64,000 nt of DNA from Phlyctochytrium arcticum. Taxonomy: Eukaryota; Chytridiomycota; Chytridiomycetes; Chytridiales; Chytridiaceae. Below, piece after piece: positions 10,794 through 21,670 of this stretch. The notes beneath the pieces were generated by a model. It worked only from the letters and a program-made list of their open reading frames with translations. It made no database searches and was not told where the DNA came from. The stretch is taken from assembly GCA_025602905.1 (NCBI GenBank), contig JAHLKI010000004.1:124001-188000 (forward strand), given 5' to 3'. A program made the translations under genes and the position numbers. The stretch's first letter is position 1, and each line of letters begins with the position of its first letter.

Positions 10794-13336
10794 ATGGATC
10801 GATACCGGTATGTACCATCATTTCCTGAAGCGATATGAAAGCTAATGTTTGCCTCACAGGGACGACCGAGATCGAGATCGACGGAGAGATCGCACCGATT
10901 ATTCCTCACACAACAATGGAAACAATAATGGGCGGTACGGACGAGAAAACCGGGATCGAGACCGAGACTATCACCACCGTGATGAGCAACAGGCACCTCC
11001 ACCCCCACCCCCACCCGAATCCACCCAAGAAGCTCCACCACCACCACCACCAGAACCAAAAGCCAAAAAAGTACCAGTTTCAGTGGAAGATCTTCTGGCG
11101 CAACGCACCAAGCAGACAGAATCGGATAAGCCTGTATTCCTGTCCAAAGCCGAGCGGGCTGCAGCTGCATTGGAGAAACGGAGACTGGAAGTGGAGAGTG
11201 TGCGGGAGCGACAGGAGGGTGAGAGGAAGGAGCGGGCTGGGTTTTTCTCCGAGAGTGTAGCGAGTGTGGTCCCAAAGGAGGTGGAGAGGGGTGGACGGGG
11301 TGGGAGGCAGGATTGGGGAGGACGAGATGGACGGGATTCACGCGATGGAAGAGGGCCAGGTCGGGATTTCCGCGGGGGTGGAGGCGGTGGACGAGGAGGG
11401 GGAAGAGACCGTCGTGATGATCGTAATCGACGCGGAAACGACGCTCAACGTCAAGTTGATTCACGAACCGTCATTCCACCCGCAACCCCCGCCGATACCA
11501 CTCTGGGTGAAAAGGAACTTCAAGCCATCCGAGACCGTTACATGGGAGCTGAACGCAAACGCCGCAAGATTCGACGCATGAATGACAAAAAATTTGTGTT
11601 TGATTGGGATACAAATGAAGACACGTCGCAGGATATCAATCCTCTTTACCTCCACCGTCATGAACCGCAGTTCTTTGGGCGAGGGCATATCGCAGGAATT
11701 GATCTTAAAGAACAAAAGAAGGGCAAAGCGGCGTTTTATGATAAGATGTTGAAAGATCGACGGACGGATGCCGAGGTTGATCGGGCAGTTGAGCGGGCTG
11801 AATTGGATGTAGCCAAAGAACGCAAAGTAGCATGGGACGACCGGCACTGGTCCGACAAACCCCTCACAGAAATGCGAGAACGAGACTGGCGTATCTTTAA
11901 AGAGGACCATAATATTTCGACCAAGGGCGGGAACATTCCCAACCCGCTCCGAAACTGGACGGAAACCAACCTCTTACCCCAAAAACTGGTGGATGTGATT
12001 AATGGGGTTGGATATACTGAGCCGACCCCGATTCAACGACAGGCGATTCCGATTGGACTTCAGAACCGGGATATTATTGGTATTGCCGAGACGGGGTCTG
12101 GTAAAACAGCCAGTTTTGTGATTCCCATGTTGGTCTTTATCAACGAGATGCCACCCTTGACGATTGAAAATCAGAGTCAGGGGCCGTATGCGTTGATTCT
12201 GGCGCCGACGCGTGAGCTTGCCCAGCAAATTGAGTCAGAGACGAGTAAATTTGCGCGGGGGATGGGATTCATCTGTGTTTCTATTGTTGGTGGTCATACG
12301 CTTGAGGAACAGTCGACAAATCTACGAGATGGAGCGCATATTATCATTGCTACACCTGGTCGATTGCGGGATTGCCTGGACCGCCGTATTCTAGTGTTGA
12401 GTCAGTGCACGTATGTGGTCATGGATGAGGCTGATCGGATGATTGATATGGGATTTGAAGCGGACGTGAATTATATTTTGGATGCGTTGCCCGTGTCGAA
12501 TCTCAAGCCTGATTCTGATGAAGCTGAAGATCCCATGGCGTTGTTGCAGAATCCTGGGACAATGTTGGGAGTCCCTGAACAGGGTTTTGTCAAGTTTAGA
12601 CAGACGGTCATGTTTTCCGCGACGATGCCGTCTGCTGTTGAGAGGTTGGCGAAACGGTATCTGCGTCGACCGGCCGTGGTCACGATTGGAACGGCCGGAC
12701 AAGTGGTTGACACGATTGAGCAACGCGTGGAATTGGTCAATGATGAAAACAAAAAGAAGGCCCGACTACTCGAGATTCTGGCGCAAGGCTTTGAGCCGCC
12801 TATTATTATATTTGTCAATCAGAAGAAGGGGGCGGACGTACTGGCTCGCGCACTGGACAAGTTGGGGCACCGCTCTGCAGTCCTGCACGGCGGCAAATCG
12901 CAAGACCAGCGTGAACAAGCTCTGAAAGCTTTGAAGACGGGGCAAAGGGATATTCTGGTTGCAACAGATGTCGCTGGACGTGGATTGGATGTCAAGAATG
13001 TCTCACTGGTGCTCAACTATGATATGGCGAAATCCATCGAGGCGTATACGCACCGAATTGGACGGACAGGACGTGCCGGTAAAGAGGGAGTGGCGATTAC
13101 GTTTTTGAGTGAGCATACCGATGCAGAAGTGTTTTGGGATTTGAAGACGCTCATGATGAAGAGTGGGAACTCGACTGTTCCTCCTTGGTTGGCCAGGCAT
13201 GAGGTGAGCGCGGGTTATTGTTTTTTTTTGTGTGGGAAAGTGTACTAACATAGAAGCAATATAGGCGGCACAAGCCAAAGGAGGAGGATTCAAAGCGAAA
13301 CGAAAACATGAGGAGACGATATTTAATCAGGCTTGA
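10794..13336 (+). CDS. PRP28: DEAD-box RNA helicase Prp28/DDX23, U5 snRNP
   Basis: Three exons: a 14-base first exon (10794-10807), 10860-13203 and 13265-13336, giving 809 residues. Introns are 52 and 61 bp; the second carries a TACTAAC branch site. The N-terminal 200 residues are rich in Arg/Asp and Arg/Gly with a proline run, as in DDX23. The helicase core has the Q motif ([17 protein letters not shown]), motif I AETGSGKT near residue 414, [12 protein letters not shown] near 527, SAT in [13 protein letters not shown]-type DVAGRGLDV, and HRIGRTGR near 736. An insert between motifs II and III (DSDEAEDPM) is typical of Prp28. The protein displaces U1 from the 5' splice site during spliceosome assembly. 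The abundance of introns here makes such a gene expected. Confidence 0.95.
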
Positions 13337-13903
13337 ATCTTTTTCATTCTTTATCCTGTAAAAAAATTCTCACCGTTTTCCCCATACTTGTGATTTCATC
13401 TTGGTACGCGTGTCCCAATGCTCCCCAGATCTATGTACGTTTGAAGCCAAACGTCATATGCGTAGTTCTAACTGGACTTTGCCAAGAACGTGGGATTTGG
13501 CTCTTAAATCTCAAGGGTTCACAAGGCTGTCAGATCCGGCGCTTGGCGCACCCTTTCTTTGCATGGGAGTGGTACGATGCCAAACATTCCATCATGGTAG
13601 TAGACCAAGCCTGGCAACATGGCCCGGAATAGTAGCCGTAGGCCTCGTAAAGCGCTAGAAAGCTGTATAATGCCTAATAGTACGACCGTATGTAACTTTT
13701 TGGAATCGAAAGTTGTGGATGGACCCAGTGGATGGAGCCAGAAAGATGGAATCACAAAACCAAAAAAAGCACAGCGCGCTCGTGCTTGCTAGGGTTCGGT
13801 TCTTGGATCTGGAACGTTTGCCAGAGGTGTTCTTCCCCTGTGGAATCTCTCGCCAACCAGAAAGAACACTGCTGAAATTTGAATTGCGAGAAAGACAACG
13901 GAC
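13337..13903. other. Intergenic spacer
   Basis: No convincing gene. ORFs on the opposite strand in 13655-14242 are low-complexity mirrors of the next gene. Confidence 0.4.
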
Positions 13904-15214
13904 ATGGGCACGACAACGGGACCGGCAAAGACGGTGGGCAAGAAGAAGAGTATGGGGTGGACGGGCAGTGTACGCTCCGTCGTGCATGCCGTCAAGGACC
14001 TCAAGACCTGGGCGGCTTCCATTCCCCCGAATCCCACTTCCACTTCCACTTCCACCACCACTACAGCGACGACGACGGCAACGGCAACGGTGACGGCGAC
14101 GGCGAAGGATACTAGTATTATCCCACGAGAAGTTCAGGAAAGCACGGCGCAGATCCAGAATCACTCGCCGCTCTACTCCCAGCACCGCAACCGACCACTT
14201 CCACCAACACCGCCCCAGTTTCTTGATCCAAACCCCAAACACACTAGCACAAAAGTCATTCGCATCCCATCAAAGTCGAGTCTCAAGCAGGCCGCACGGT
14301 CTCAACGCACAAAGTCGCTGGCCGAAGACTCGGCCGTCGGCGGTTTGGACACGGTCTCGTCGCTTCCCATTGGCACACCTCCCACTTCTCCCATCTCTCC
14401 AACGACAACGCTAGAAGATCAGCTCAAGGGCCTGGCAACACGCAATCATCGCACGTCCTTTTCCATCTCGGGCTTTTCCACCACCAACACTCCAACCACC
14501 TCCCCAACCACTTCCCCCTCTTCCAGCATCATCATCACGCCCATCGACCCCCTCTCCTCCTCTACACCCGCACTGACTTCTTTGCAACAAACACCCCATG
14601 TCCTGTCTAGGATCCAGTCTTCCCCTTCCCTCTCGCTATCCCAGCAACCATCAATTCAACCTCCTCCGCAACCATCTCGCCTTGCGACCCACTCTGCTCA
14701 CCCTGGCCACTACTACCCCTCACGACAACCATCATCACGAAACCCAACGCCGACCACTAAATCATCACCTGCCTCAATTTTGACCCATCACACAAAAGTC
14801 CTACGATCAATTCGGAAATCCCTGTCCTCCATCTCCCTCTTTTCTCCCAACGCCAGCACCACTTCGACCACTGCTTCTACCAAAACCACGATCAAAACTA
14901 CATCTCCCTCTGCGCCCACCCACCCACAATCCTCACCATCATCACCCACCAACAACAAGACGACCATGGCCCGCCCCCGTACATCCATGGTCATCAAACA
15001 CGTCTCTCCCGAATGCCCGCTCGGCGCTTCCTACGCCCAAGTCTTGGCTTCCCTCATCTCTCGTGACCACCACAGCTCTCTCTGCCCATCCCGCCGCTCC
15101 TCCCTCGACTCCATGTCGGGTGTCTCGGAAACTGGCAGCTTTGTCATGGTCGACGGCCCTCATGACGATAATGATGGATTGTCATTCTGTGCACCTGAAG
15201 AGGGCTGCCGCTGA
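13904..15214 (+). CDS. Ser/Thr/Pro-rich low-complexity protein, unknown function
   Basis: One uninterrupted frame of 436 codons from the ATG at 13904 to the stop at 15212-15214. The N-terminus is basic, with a short amphipathic stretch (SVRSVVHAVKDLKTWAAS). A Thr/Ala tract and long runs of Ser, Thr and Pro follow, with many potential phosphorylation sites. A short less biased segment near the end (CPLGASYAQVLASLISRD) may be a conserved motif. The C-terminus is acidic. The composition suggests a disordered regulatory or scaffold protein. No domain is recognised. The opposite strand is also open for long stretches because of the base composition. The (+) frame is preferred since it alone has a full-length ATG-to-stop reading frame. 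Confidence 0.6.
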   Translation: MGTTTGPAKTVGKKKSMGWTGSVRSVVHAVKDLKTWAASIPPNPTSTSTSTTTTATTTATATVTATAKDTSIIPREVQESTAQIQNHSPLYSQHRNRPLPPTPPQFLDPNPKHTSTKVIRIPSKSSLKQAARSQRTKSLAEDSAVGGLDTVSSLPIGTPPTSPISPTTTLEDQLKGLATRNHRTSFSISGFSTTNTPTTSPTTSPSSSIIITPIDPLSSSTPALTSLQQTPHVLSRIQSSPSLSLSQQPSIQPPPQPSRLATHSAHPGHYYPSRQPSSRNPTPTTKSSPASILTHHTKVLRSIRKSLSSISLFSPNASTTSTTASTKTTIKTTSPSAPTHPQSSPSSPTNNKTTMARPRTSMVIKHVSPECPLGASYAQVLASLISRDHHSSLCPSRRSSLDSMSGVSETGSFVMVDGPHDDNDGLSFCAPEEGCR

Positions 15215-15769
15215 TTATTTTGAAAGACCTTTCTTTTCCTAATTGTAGATATGTATGTATACATTTTTCACCCCTTTTTTTCTGTGTATTGTTCTTTTGG
15301 AGTTTTAAGTTTGGGATGTTCTTTTTTTTTCTGTATAATGATTGTTGAATACAAATGCTTTTTCTACCTCTGAAATTCACTGGGTGTCTCGATATTTGTA
15401 GGCACGATACTCGAACTGTTGAAACAGAGAAAAGTAGATGTCTTCTCGCTCCTGGGGACGAACGAACTCCGATACGGTACACGTCAACGCGGGACACTCT
15501 TTTTTCCCACACCCCGAAATTTGTCATTCGTTTTACCCAGACAACAGTGAAGCAAGATATCCTGGCTTCGCGCATAAGTGTTTCTGGTCATGTGTATTTG
15601 GCTCTCTCGGTTCTGGACTTTCTTACTTCGCTCATGTGCCATTACCATGTCAATCATAGTCATGTGGAAACTGGGATCGGGGAACTGTGGTTTTTTTAGA
15701 CCCTCAGTATTCGGAACAAACAGGAACAACTACATGTACTACCAAGATTCCGCAAGTCACAAGAACCAA
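15215..15769. other. Intergenic spacer
   Basis: AT-rich, with several T-runs near 15265-15330 that could be the 3' region of the preceding gene. No gene or repeat is recognised. Confidence 0.35.
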
Positions 15770-16696
15770 AATGCTAAAACTATCTATTCTATCTACTGGG
15801 CACCTACTTAAGTAGTGGCAAGTCCCGAACCGCACCATCACATACCACTCAAAGTTCCTTACGTTTGACACCACGCGGACTAGTATCAGCCTCTGCATCC
15901 TGGGTTGGCGCATGGGTATATCGCAGATCCCGCATGTTCACCAATCTGTCGTATTCCTCACCAAGCAACTCATTCAAGAGTGCCTGATCAAATTGGCTGA
16001 TCAGCGTCCCGGCAGCAGTAAACTTATCGGTCCAAACAGTCTTGGCCGCTGTTCCCTTATCCAGTGTTTTGACGACAAGGGTTTGCGGACTGCCGCTTTT
16101 ATTGGTGGCTAGCACACAATCTGATCCGAAACTTTTTAGACGGTCTTCTAAATGCTGCCGGCGCTTCTTAATCGCTCGAAACCGACATTCTTGTTCATCA
16201 TTGGCGGTCAAAAAAGCGTCCAGTTGGCTACAGTCCTCACATGAGCATCCAACACGACGATCGTGATAATCCACCAGACCACTAGGCTCTTTGCCCACAA
16301 AGGACTTTAGCCAAGCTTCAAAAATGGCCACTCCCAGCTGTCGATACATTGGAGTTGAAAGGGGAAATGGGAGCTAGGCTTTGCAAAAATGGAATCCACA
16401 AATCACGTAGCTGGCCGGGAGGTATGCGATTTGCCTTTTCGGTGATTTTGTTGTGCGGAAAGGTCATCCCACTGGAATTGATGGCACAGAACAAAGCAGT
16501 CTACCAAAAATGATGGTAGAAATCATTCGCTCCTCATTGTACGCTTCGCGCTTGTAATAGCTTATGGTTTTTGGCGGCGGTGCCAAAGTATGGCAGAGGG
16601 TGGTGGCATCCAGAGTATCAATACTCGACTTTAGCAACGGCTTGCAAATCCTGAGGCATTCATTTTTACCGTAACCGTCTGGAGTGACATGGCGCA
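15770..16696 (-). pseudogene. Truncated, degraded copy of the oxygenase gene 3' half
   Basis: The (-) frame 16349-15849 encodes a near match to the last exon of the gene at 2.2-5.3 kb. It has the same Cys motif (RVGCSCEDCSQLDAF), the same GSPQTLVV and LLGEEYDRLVNMRDLRY segments, and the same RGVKRK tail. Upstream of 16349 the DNA similarity to the parent's preceding exon continues to 16696, but the frame is broken by indels (for example the missing bases in the TTGTTGTGCGGAAAGG region). The dioxygenase domain is absent. The copy therefore lacks the catalytic part and a start, and is most likely dead. The relict C-terminal ORF could still be transcribed. Confidence 0.82.
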
Positions 16697-16715
16697 GCCT
16701 TTGGGTTTTTGAGGC
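16697..16715 (+). repeat. 19-bp direct repeat, left copy
   Basis: GCCTTTGGGTTTTTGAGGC sits exactly at the right breakpoint of the duplicated oxygenase segment. It recurs with one mismatch at 17837-17855. The two copies bracket the GC-rich block, so they may mark the ends of an insertion or the site of a recombination. Confidence 0.5.
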
Positions 16716-16820
16716 CCGAGTTCAAGAAACTCGTGAAAGTGAACAAAGAGGTCCAGAGGGAGAATTATTACAAAAGGCGAAGTCGCGAACACGAATATTT
16801 ATAAAAATATATTGAAAAAA

Positions 16821-17369
16821 TTAGTAGTGGTACTCATACACGTACACTTGGCGGGGGGTGCCGTGCGGTGGCCTGGTTCTGGGGGTAGGGCCTTGGTTCG
16901 GACCGCCAGGCGGCTTGTTCCGACGGCGAGGAGGCCGGTTCCGCGGGCCGCGCCGGCGTCGACCCTTTGTGGGGGGCCCAGGGGTGGCAGCATTGGAGGT
17001 GGGGGGTGCGGGGGTGTCGAGGGGTGCGGGGTTGTCGACGGGACCGGTGTTGCTGGTCGGGGGTGTGGCAGTAGCCGTGGTGGGGTTGGGTGTGTGGGGG
17101 GGGTCGGCTGAGCATCGGGGGATCCTGTGGTCGTAGCCTCCGAGGGGTTGGGTGTGTCCGAGGGGGTGTGGGGTTGGGTGGGACGGGGGGTAGGGGCGAG
17201 CCCGGCGGTTCCGCTGGCGCTGGCGCGGGTTGCGGTTGCGGTTGCGCGGCCTGCGCTGGCCGGGGGGTGGAGGGGAGGGCAGAGCGTCGGGGGGTCCTGT
17301 CGGCGTCGCCTCCGCATCGGGGAGATCTATATCGCGAAAGGTATACACATAAGGACCAGGTCTTGGCAT
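16821..17369 (-). CDS. Pro/Arg-rich orphan protein in a GC-rich block
   Basis: The (-) frame from the ATG at 17369 gives 182 residues. It starts with a normal-looking segment (MPRPGPYVYTFRDIDLPDAE), continues with a long Pro/Arg/Thr-rich disordered body with RNRNRN and RRRNKPP-like basic clusters, and ends with a Tyr-rich tail (VYVYEYHY). A TATA element (TATAAAA on the (-) strand, near 17457-17463) lies about 90 bp upstream. The base composition is strikingly G-rich on the (+) strand, unlike the neighbours. No family is recognised. The basic, proline-rich make-up would suit nucleic-acid binding, but that is a guess. Several other frames are also open because stop codons are rare in such DNA, so coding status is uncertain. 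Confidence 0.4.
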   Translation of the reverse strand: MPRPGPYVYTFRDIDLPDAEATPTGPPDALPSPPPPGQRRPRNRNRNPRQRQRNRRARPYPPSHPTPHPLGHTQPLGGYDHRIPRCSADPPHTPNPTTATATPPTSNTGPVDNPAPLDTPAPPTSNAATPGPPTKGRRRRGPRNRPPRRRNKPPGGPNQGPTPRTRPPHGTPRQVYVYEYHY

Positions 17370-18361
17370 AAAGAATCTACTTCTCACATACCGGAAGAAC
17401 TCGTCATTTCGGGCAAAGGATGGAGGAAAACTGCAGGGGGACTTGGGGACAGGCTGCTTTTATATGCAAATGCCAGCAGCCGCCATGTTGCTGCGGCACG
17501 CGATTTTTCCCATAGATCTTGGCTCCTTGCCTTTTATGGTTAGAGTGAGATGCTTGCCACCGGCGGCCCAAGCCGTGAAACCCTGTGTCAAACCTGCTGT
17601 CAAACTGTCATTTCCCTTCCCTCACACTGTCTCACATATAAAAAAGGGACTCTGGTTTCCCCGGCTGGGGTCTTTAGCATAGAAATATACTTCATAAGAA
17701 CTCTACCGATTTTACAAGTAACCTGTTACGCAGGGTGATCGTTTCCAGTCAGAGGCCCCCAAGGGCTCGGCGAATGTTGTAAGTGCTGTGCCGATACTTA
17801 TGCCGGGAGCGCGTCGATCTCCAGCCGGTTGCGGGAGCCTTTGGGGTTTTGAGGCACTCTGAATCAGGGCTCTCACAACCACTCATCGCTGGTGAACGAG
17901 GCAACGAGCTTACAAAGCGTTTTCAACAGAGCATTTTACAACAATGGGGAGGGTGTTTTTTTCAACAATACGTGTGAGACCAACAAGATGAAAAAGGTTG
18001 GGGCAATTGAGTTGATAATTGAGCACTTTAACTGTGGGATTCCAATCAAAAACCATTGAGATCTACGGCTGCGCATGGCTGCACCTGACTCACTGCACTC
18101 ACAGTGCTGCAAGATTTCAAGCAGCAATATTTCCACAAGGTAGCCGATACATTTTCACATACATACACAGCAGAAATTGTGCTGAGAAATTGTGTGCACG
18201 CCATGTATATTTCAACTGTCTTTGTTTGAGGTCTCTCATAGACCGTACGGTTGAAGGTCTCGGATCGCAACATCTATGCTGATACAAGTACCTGTTTCTC
18301 GTGGGTGCTCATTATACTGTGCTTCCCAGAAACATTCAAGATATGATAGAATCCGAGTCAC
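17370..18361. other. Accessory spacer between GC-rich block and Helitron relic
   Basis: Apart from the TATA-like element near 17460, a second TATAAAAAA near 17636 and the right 19-bp repeat, I see no gene. The composition returns to AT-rich after about 17600. Confidence 0.35.
17837..17855 (+). repeat. 19-bp direct repeat, right copy
   Basis: GCCTTTGGGGTTTTGAGGC differs from the copy at 16697-16715 by one base. Spacing between the copies is 1,140 bp, and they enclose the GC-rich orphan ORF. Confidence 0.5.
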
Positions 18362-19795
18362 TTGGAAATGTTAAGCGACCATCTTAGCCAGGACACCCAT
18401 AACTCTGAAATTGCTGCTATTGTTGGTACTCCCGATTCCTGCACCGTCCATAACCGCACAATCATAGTATGGCACCCTGCATCTGCTACCCCAAACTTCA
18501 TCAGCACAATGAGCCCACTTTACGAGCCTCTGCAATACCCCTGTTCTGTTCCCACACGCGACGCCAGGTATGCCCTTCCTGTCTTTATGAGACATATTTC
18601 CGGTTTAAATAGGACCGTTTAGGTTGGCATCCAAAAAATGATGAGAAATTTACCCAACTTACGTGGCACCGGAGTCGTATACTTCAAGAAGGGCGCTTCT
18701 CCTTCTTAGGTCGCCTAGCTGGAGAATACTTGGTAGATATGTTCGAAAACGAGAGCAACCCCAACGGACAACACCACCTTTACTTGCCATCATTTTATGG
18801 ATCGAGAAAATGGTGTAGCGACCAAGCAACCTGCGCGCTGACGCTGCAAGAAAGTTCGTGCCCCCTTCCTTTTTCATAACAATGATTGCGAATCCGGATT
18901 GGCCGAGATTTCCTCCCAATTTTACAATGGCCAAACCGGTTTTTTGCGCCCAATCTTGGTTGACGGCGCATTCAAAGCCAAATTAAAGATATGCTGCGAC
19001 TTATTGAAGAAACAATTTGGCAAAGTTGTCTATACTATCTCCGGCATAGAGTTTCAGAAAAGAGGTCTTCCTCACCTCACGCCCACCTCATCTTGAAAAC
19101 ATCTCCTGAATTACCCGTTCACAGTATTGACAACGTTATTTCTGCCGAACTTCCCACTGGCTCCGACCCAACAAGTGTCCTCGTCCGTACCAAAATCCTC
19201 AGATGCATGATCCATCACCATACGAAACGTTGGCAGAAGGAGGGTAAATGCATCTATGGTTACCCAAAATCGGTAAACTCCTATACCTGGATAGACGATC
19301 GCGGATATGCCCAATACCGGAGACGTTCTGTTGACGATGCCTGGGTGGTACCGCATTCGCCGCTCCTGATCCTGGCGTTGGACTGTTGAAATTGCTTCCA
19401 CGGTTCGCGTGTTCATGTACCTGTACAAGTATCTGTACAAAGGACCAAACAGCGTAAATTTCGCTCTCGCTGACGCAAACGGTCGATGAAATCAAGGAAT
19501 ATCTCGGCGGACGCTATCTTTCAGCTAGCGAGGCTGCCTGGTGTATATTGGGGTTCGACATCATCCGCAAGACTCCGTCGGTAGATACTTTAAATTGTCA
19601 CCTCCCACAATACACTTTCCACCAGTGGGGCAAGAACAGAGACAAGTCTACGTTTTCGGAACTCACTATATACCTACTTTTCCGCCTTTTCAATTCCGAA
19701 TTCGATACTCTAACCTACGTGCAGTACTTCGAAAAGTATTCCTTCGCCAAAACAACACCAAGGACTTGTCCTCCCAATTCGCTCCTTGAAATCCG
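18362..19795 (+). mobile_element. Decayed Helitron, N-terminal Rep region
   Basis: Successive fragments in different frames match the Helitron-like N-terminal region in order. Near 18390-18560 is EIAAIVGTPDS followed by MSPLYEPLQYPCSVP, the 'PSYDPLQYPLLFP' motif. Near 18770 is LYLPSFYGSRKW, and near 18880 IANPDWPRF, the 'NPNWPEI' motif. Near 19040-19090 is EFQKRGLPH followed by HAHLIL in the next frame, which is the Rep HUH region. After that come CIYGYPKSVNSYTWIDDRGY, YLYKYLYKGPN-like sequence near 19420, and YLGGRYLSASEAAW. Frameshifts and stops break it throughout, and no helicase domain follows. It is a 5' relic of a rolling-circle transposon, truncated near 19795 where a dispersed repeat begins. 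Confidence 0.82.
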
Positions 19796-19804
19796 CCATC
19801 CTGA

Positions 19805-20048
19805 ACCTGTTCACCAGAATTATCCAAAGAATCCGTTTCTGGCTGCGTTAGGTGCCCATAGCGTATGTACATATCCCCGACCGGTAAAATCCACGACAAT
19901 GCTGCAGCATTTGCCATTTTGCTCTCTGGACGCGTGCCTCGCAACAAACGTTGCCCTGCCGCGACAAGACATTATTCCGATTGTGGAAGCCAAAGTCCTC
20001 AATGAGGATGCTGGACATCCCAAAAGGGAATAGATGCTGTGACGCGGT
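19805..20048. repeat. Dispersed repeat family, copy B
   Basis: Carries one sub-unit (CCAAAGAATCCGTTTCTGGC, then CATAGCGTATGTACATATCC) and the terminal module with GCGACAAGACATTATTCCGA and GAATAGATGCTGTGACGCGG. The GCATAGTCGGAAAAGATCGG piece of copy A reappears only at 20381, after about 330 bp of other sequence. Copy B abuts the Helitron relic directly. Confidence 0.7.
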
Positions 20049-20067
20049 GAATTGGTTCGACACCGTT

Positions 20068-20190
20068 GAATAGATGGAACGCGATGAAGGCTGGAAAATT
20101 CTCGAGCTGGCGGACTGCGCAACTCTCGTCTATAAAATGAGAGACAGCCCGGGTTCAATACCCGCTCATCATCTTCTCTCTTTGCATTGA
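20068..20190 (+). repeat. tRNA-like SINE candidate inserted in repeat copy B
   Basis: TGGCGGACTGC (20108-20118) resembles a pol III A box and GGGTTCAATACC (20151-20162) a B box. The T-arm-like stem CGGG/CCCG with loop TTCAATA is intact, and a CTCTC/GAGAG hairpin sits where an anticodon arm would be, with an oversized loop. It is followed by a pyrimidine-rich tail. GAATAGATG occurs just before it and also in the host repeat. A tRNA-derived short element is the simplest reading; a very degenerate tRNA gene is the alternative. Confidence 0.45.
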
Positions 20191-20376
20191 TTCTTTGCAT
20201 TTAGCCTAGCTATTCGCCTACCATTCTTTCCACCCACCCCCTTCCCCTACTACCTCCCTTTGTTGCTATCTTACTTTGTATGTGTGTGTGATTTTGCTCA
20301 GAATACATTGCCGCTTCATTCTCCCCACACGCATATACTCTCAGTTTGGTCATCCAGATCAAGTTCCATGTTGTAA

Positions 20377-21670
20377 ATCTGCATAGTCGGAAAAGATCGG
20401 CAGCGGCATCGGAAAGTATCGTGGGAAAACCGGCGTATGATGGATATGAGGCCACCCGTACGGAGCAAAGTTCTTCAGCATCGGCACATATATATCCTTC
20501 ATACTTTCTGTAAATAGACAACTGGTCATTAATGAGGACTGTCGGGTTACCTCCCATCGCAAAAGTCATCCCGCGTTATAAAACCTATCTGTAATATATA
20601 TCCAATGGGTTGTGATTGACACGATCCTACAAATAAAAGACAATCAGTGGAGCGCCGAAACCATCCATTTTCACTACGCGCGATGGTAGAATGGTGTGGT
20701 AATACCGATCACGATCGCTCAATTGGCTGCTTGTTAGAATCATGTAAAAGCTAATCGTTTCATTGACAACTCCAAACTTTGGTAAGTAAAGCACGCTCGT
20801 CAATTTGGCTATAAAAAACTGGGTTGACTACATAAAATTTATTAAAAAAAGCAACATACGACAGCCCCGGCGATGTGGGGGACTAGTGGTGGTGAGTGAA
20901 GAGAACCTGGGTGATGTGGTGCAGGCTTTTCAACCAAAAAAAATCTTTGAATGAGTTTGGGCAGTCGCCTTCAAATATATTTACCAGATCCAGAGCGGAC
21001 TACACTTGCTGAATGATCAGGTCCTCTGAAACGGGCCCAGTAACCTGAGAAATCCGCTCCGTGACTACTGTATCATAGAAGAGAACACATCCATGATGAC
21101 GACAGCATGCAACTGATTGGAAGACATTGGGGGGATAGGTGAGGGAAACGCAGCATTAAAGCTTACGGGTAGTCTGGAAAAAATTCCAACGACCCGTCAA
21201 AGCAGGTTTTGATGGTCTGATACTTTCTGCTGCGCGTAGAGAATGAGACAGTAAGAGCCCATCGAAACTAATTAGTCGGGAATACGGTGCGCACTTACTG
21301 CCGACCCTCGTTTCAGTTGGGTTCTGCAAGTACGCCAGTGAAAGTAGAACAAGTTTCAGGTCTGCGGGACACTGGCACGCCGACACAAAGGCAAGAAAGC
21401 GTCCAGCCTGGCGAACACGGTCATTCGTCGTCGGAAGAATCACTCCAATAGACGTTGTCCTTCAGATCATCTTCTCGCAACTTTCTGAGAAGGTTGGGCT
21501 GCGCAAACCGGCGATTGTCACATAGGCATCATCCTTCGACAAAAATAACTCTGCCTTCCGAAGGGGGACCCGTTGTAGACTTGGGGTTACTGGGAAGATG
21601 CGTAGCAAGTTGATGTCCTTCGACGTTGTGTTGCAGCCGACTCTGATGTTGTCGGTATTTCGGAACAACT
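20377..21670. repeat. Tandem segmental duplication, distal (decayed) copy
   Basis: Matches 22806-23870 in the same order and orientation: the GCATAGTCGG.. piece, GGTAAGTAAAGCACGCT, TACTTTCTGCTGCGCG, CAAGTACGCCAGTGAAA and the 3' end of the ankyrin-type gene. The gene fragment here (-, 21668-21426) has the same NTDN.RVGCNTT and NLLRIFPVTPSL segments. It has lost ten bases after the SKDDAYV codons, so its frame is broken. Confidence 0.85.

Noticed and set aside
10772..11464. 230-codon (-) frame rich in His/Pro/Val
   Set aside because: Antisense to the Arg/Asp-rich N-terminus of PRP28; no domain.
13655..14242. 195-codon (-) frame with Gly/Ser/Arg-rich product
   Set aside because: Antisense to the Ser/Thr/Pro-rich (+) gene and its upstream region; low complexity only.
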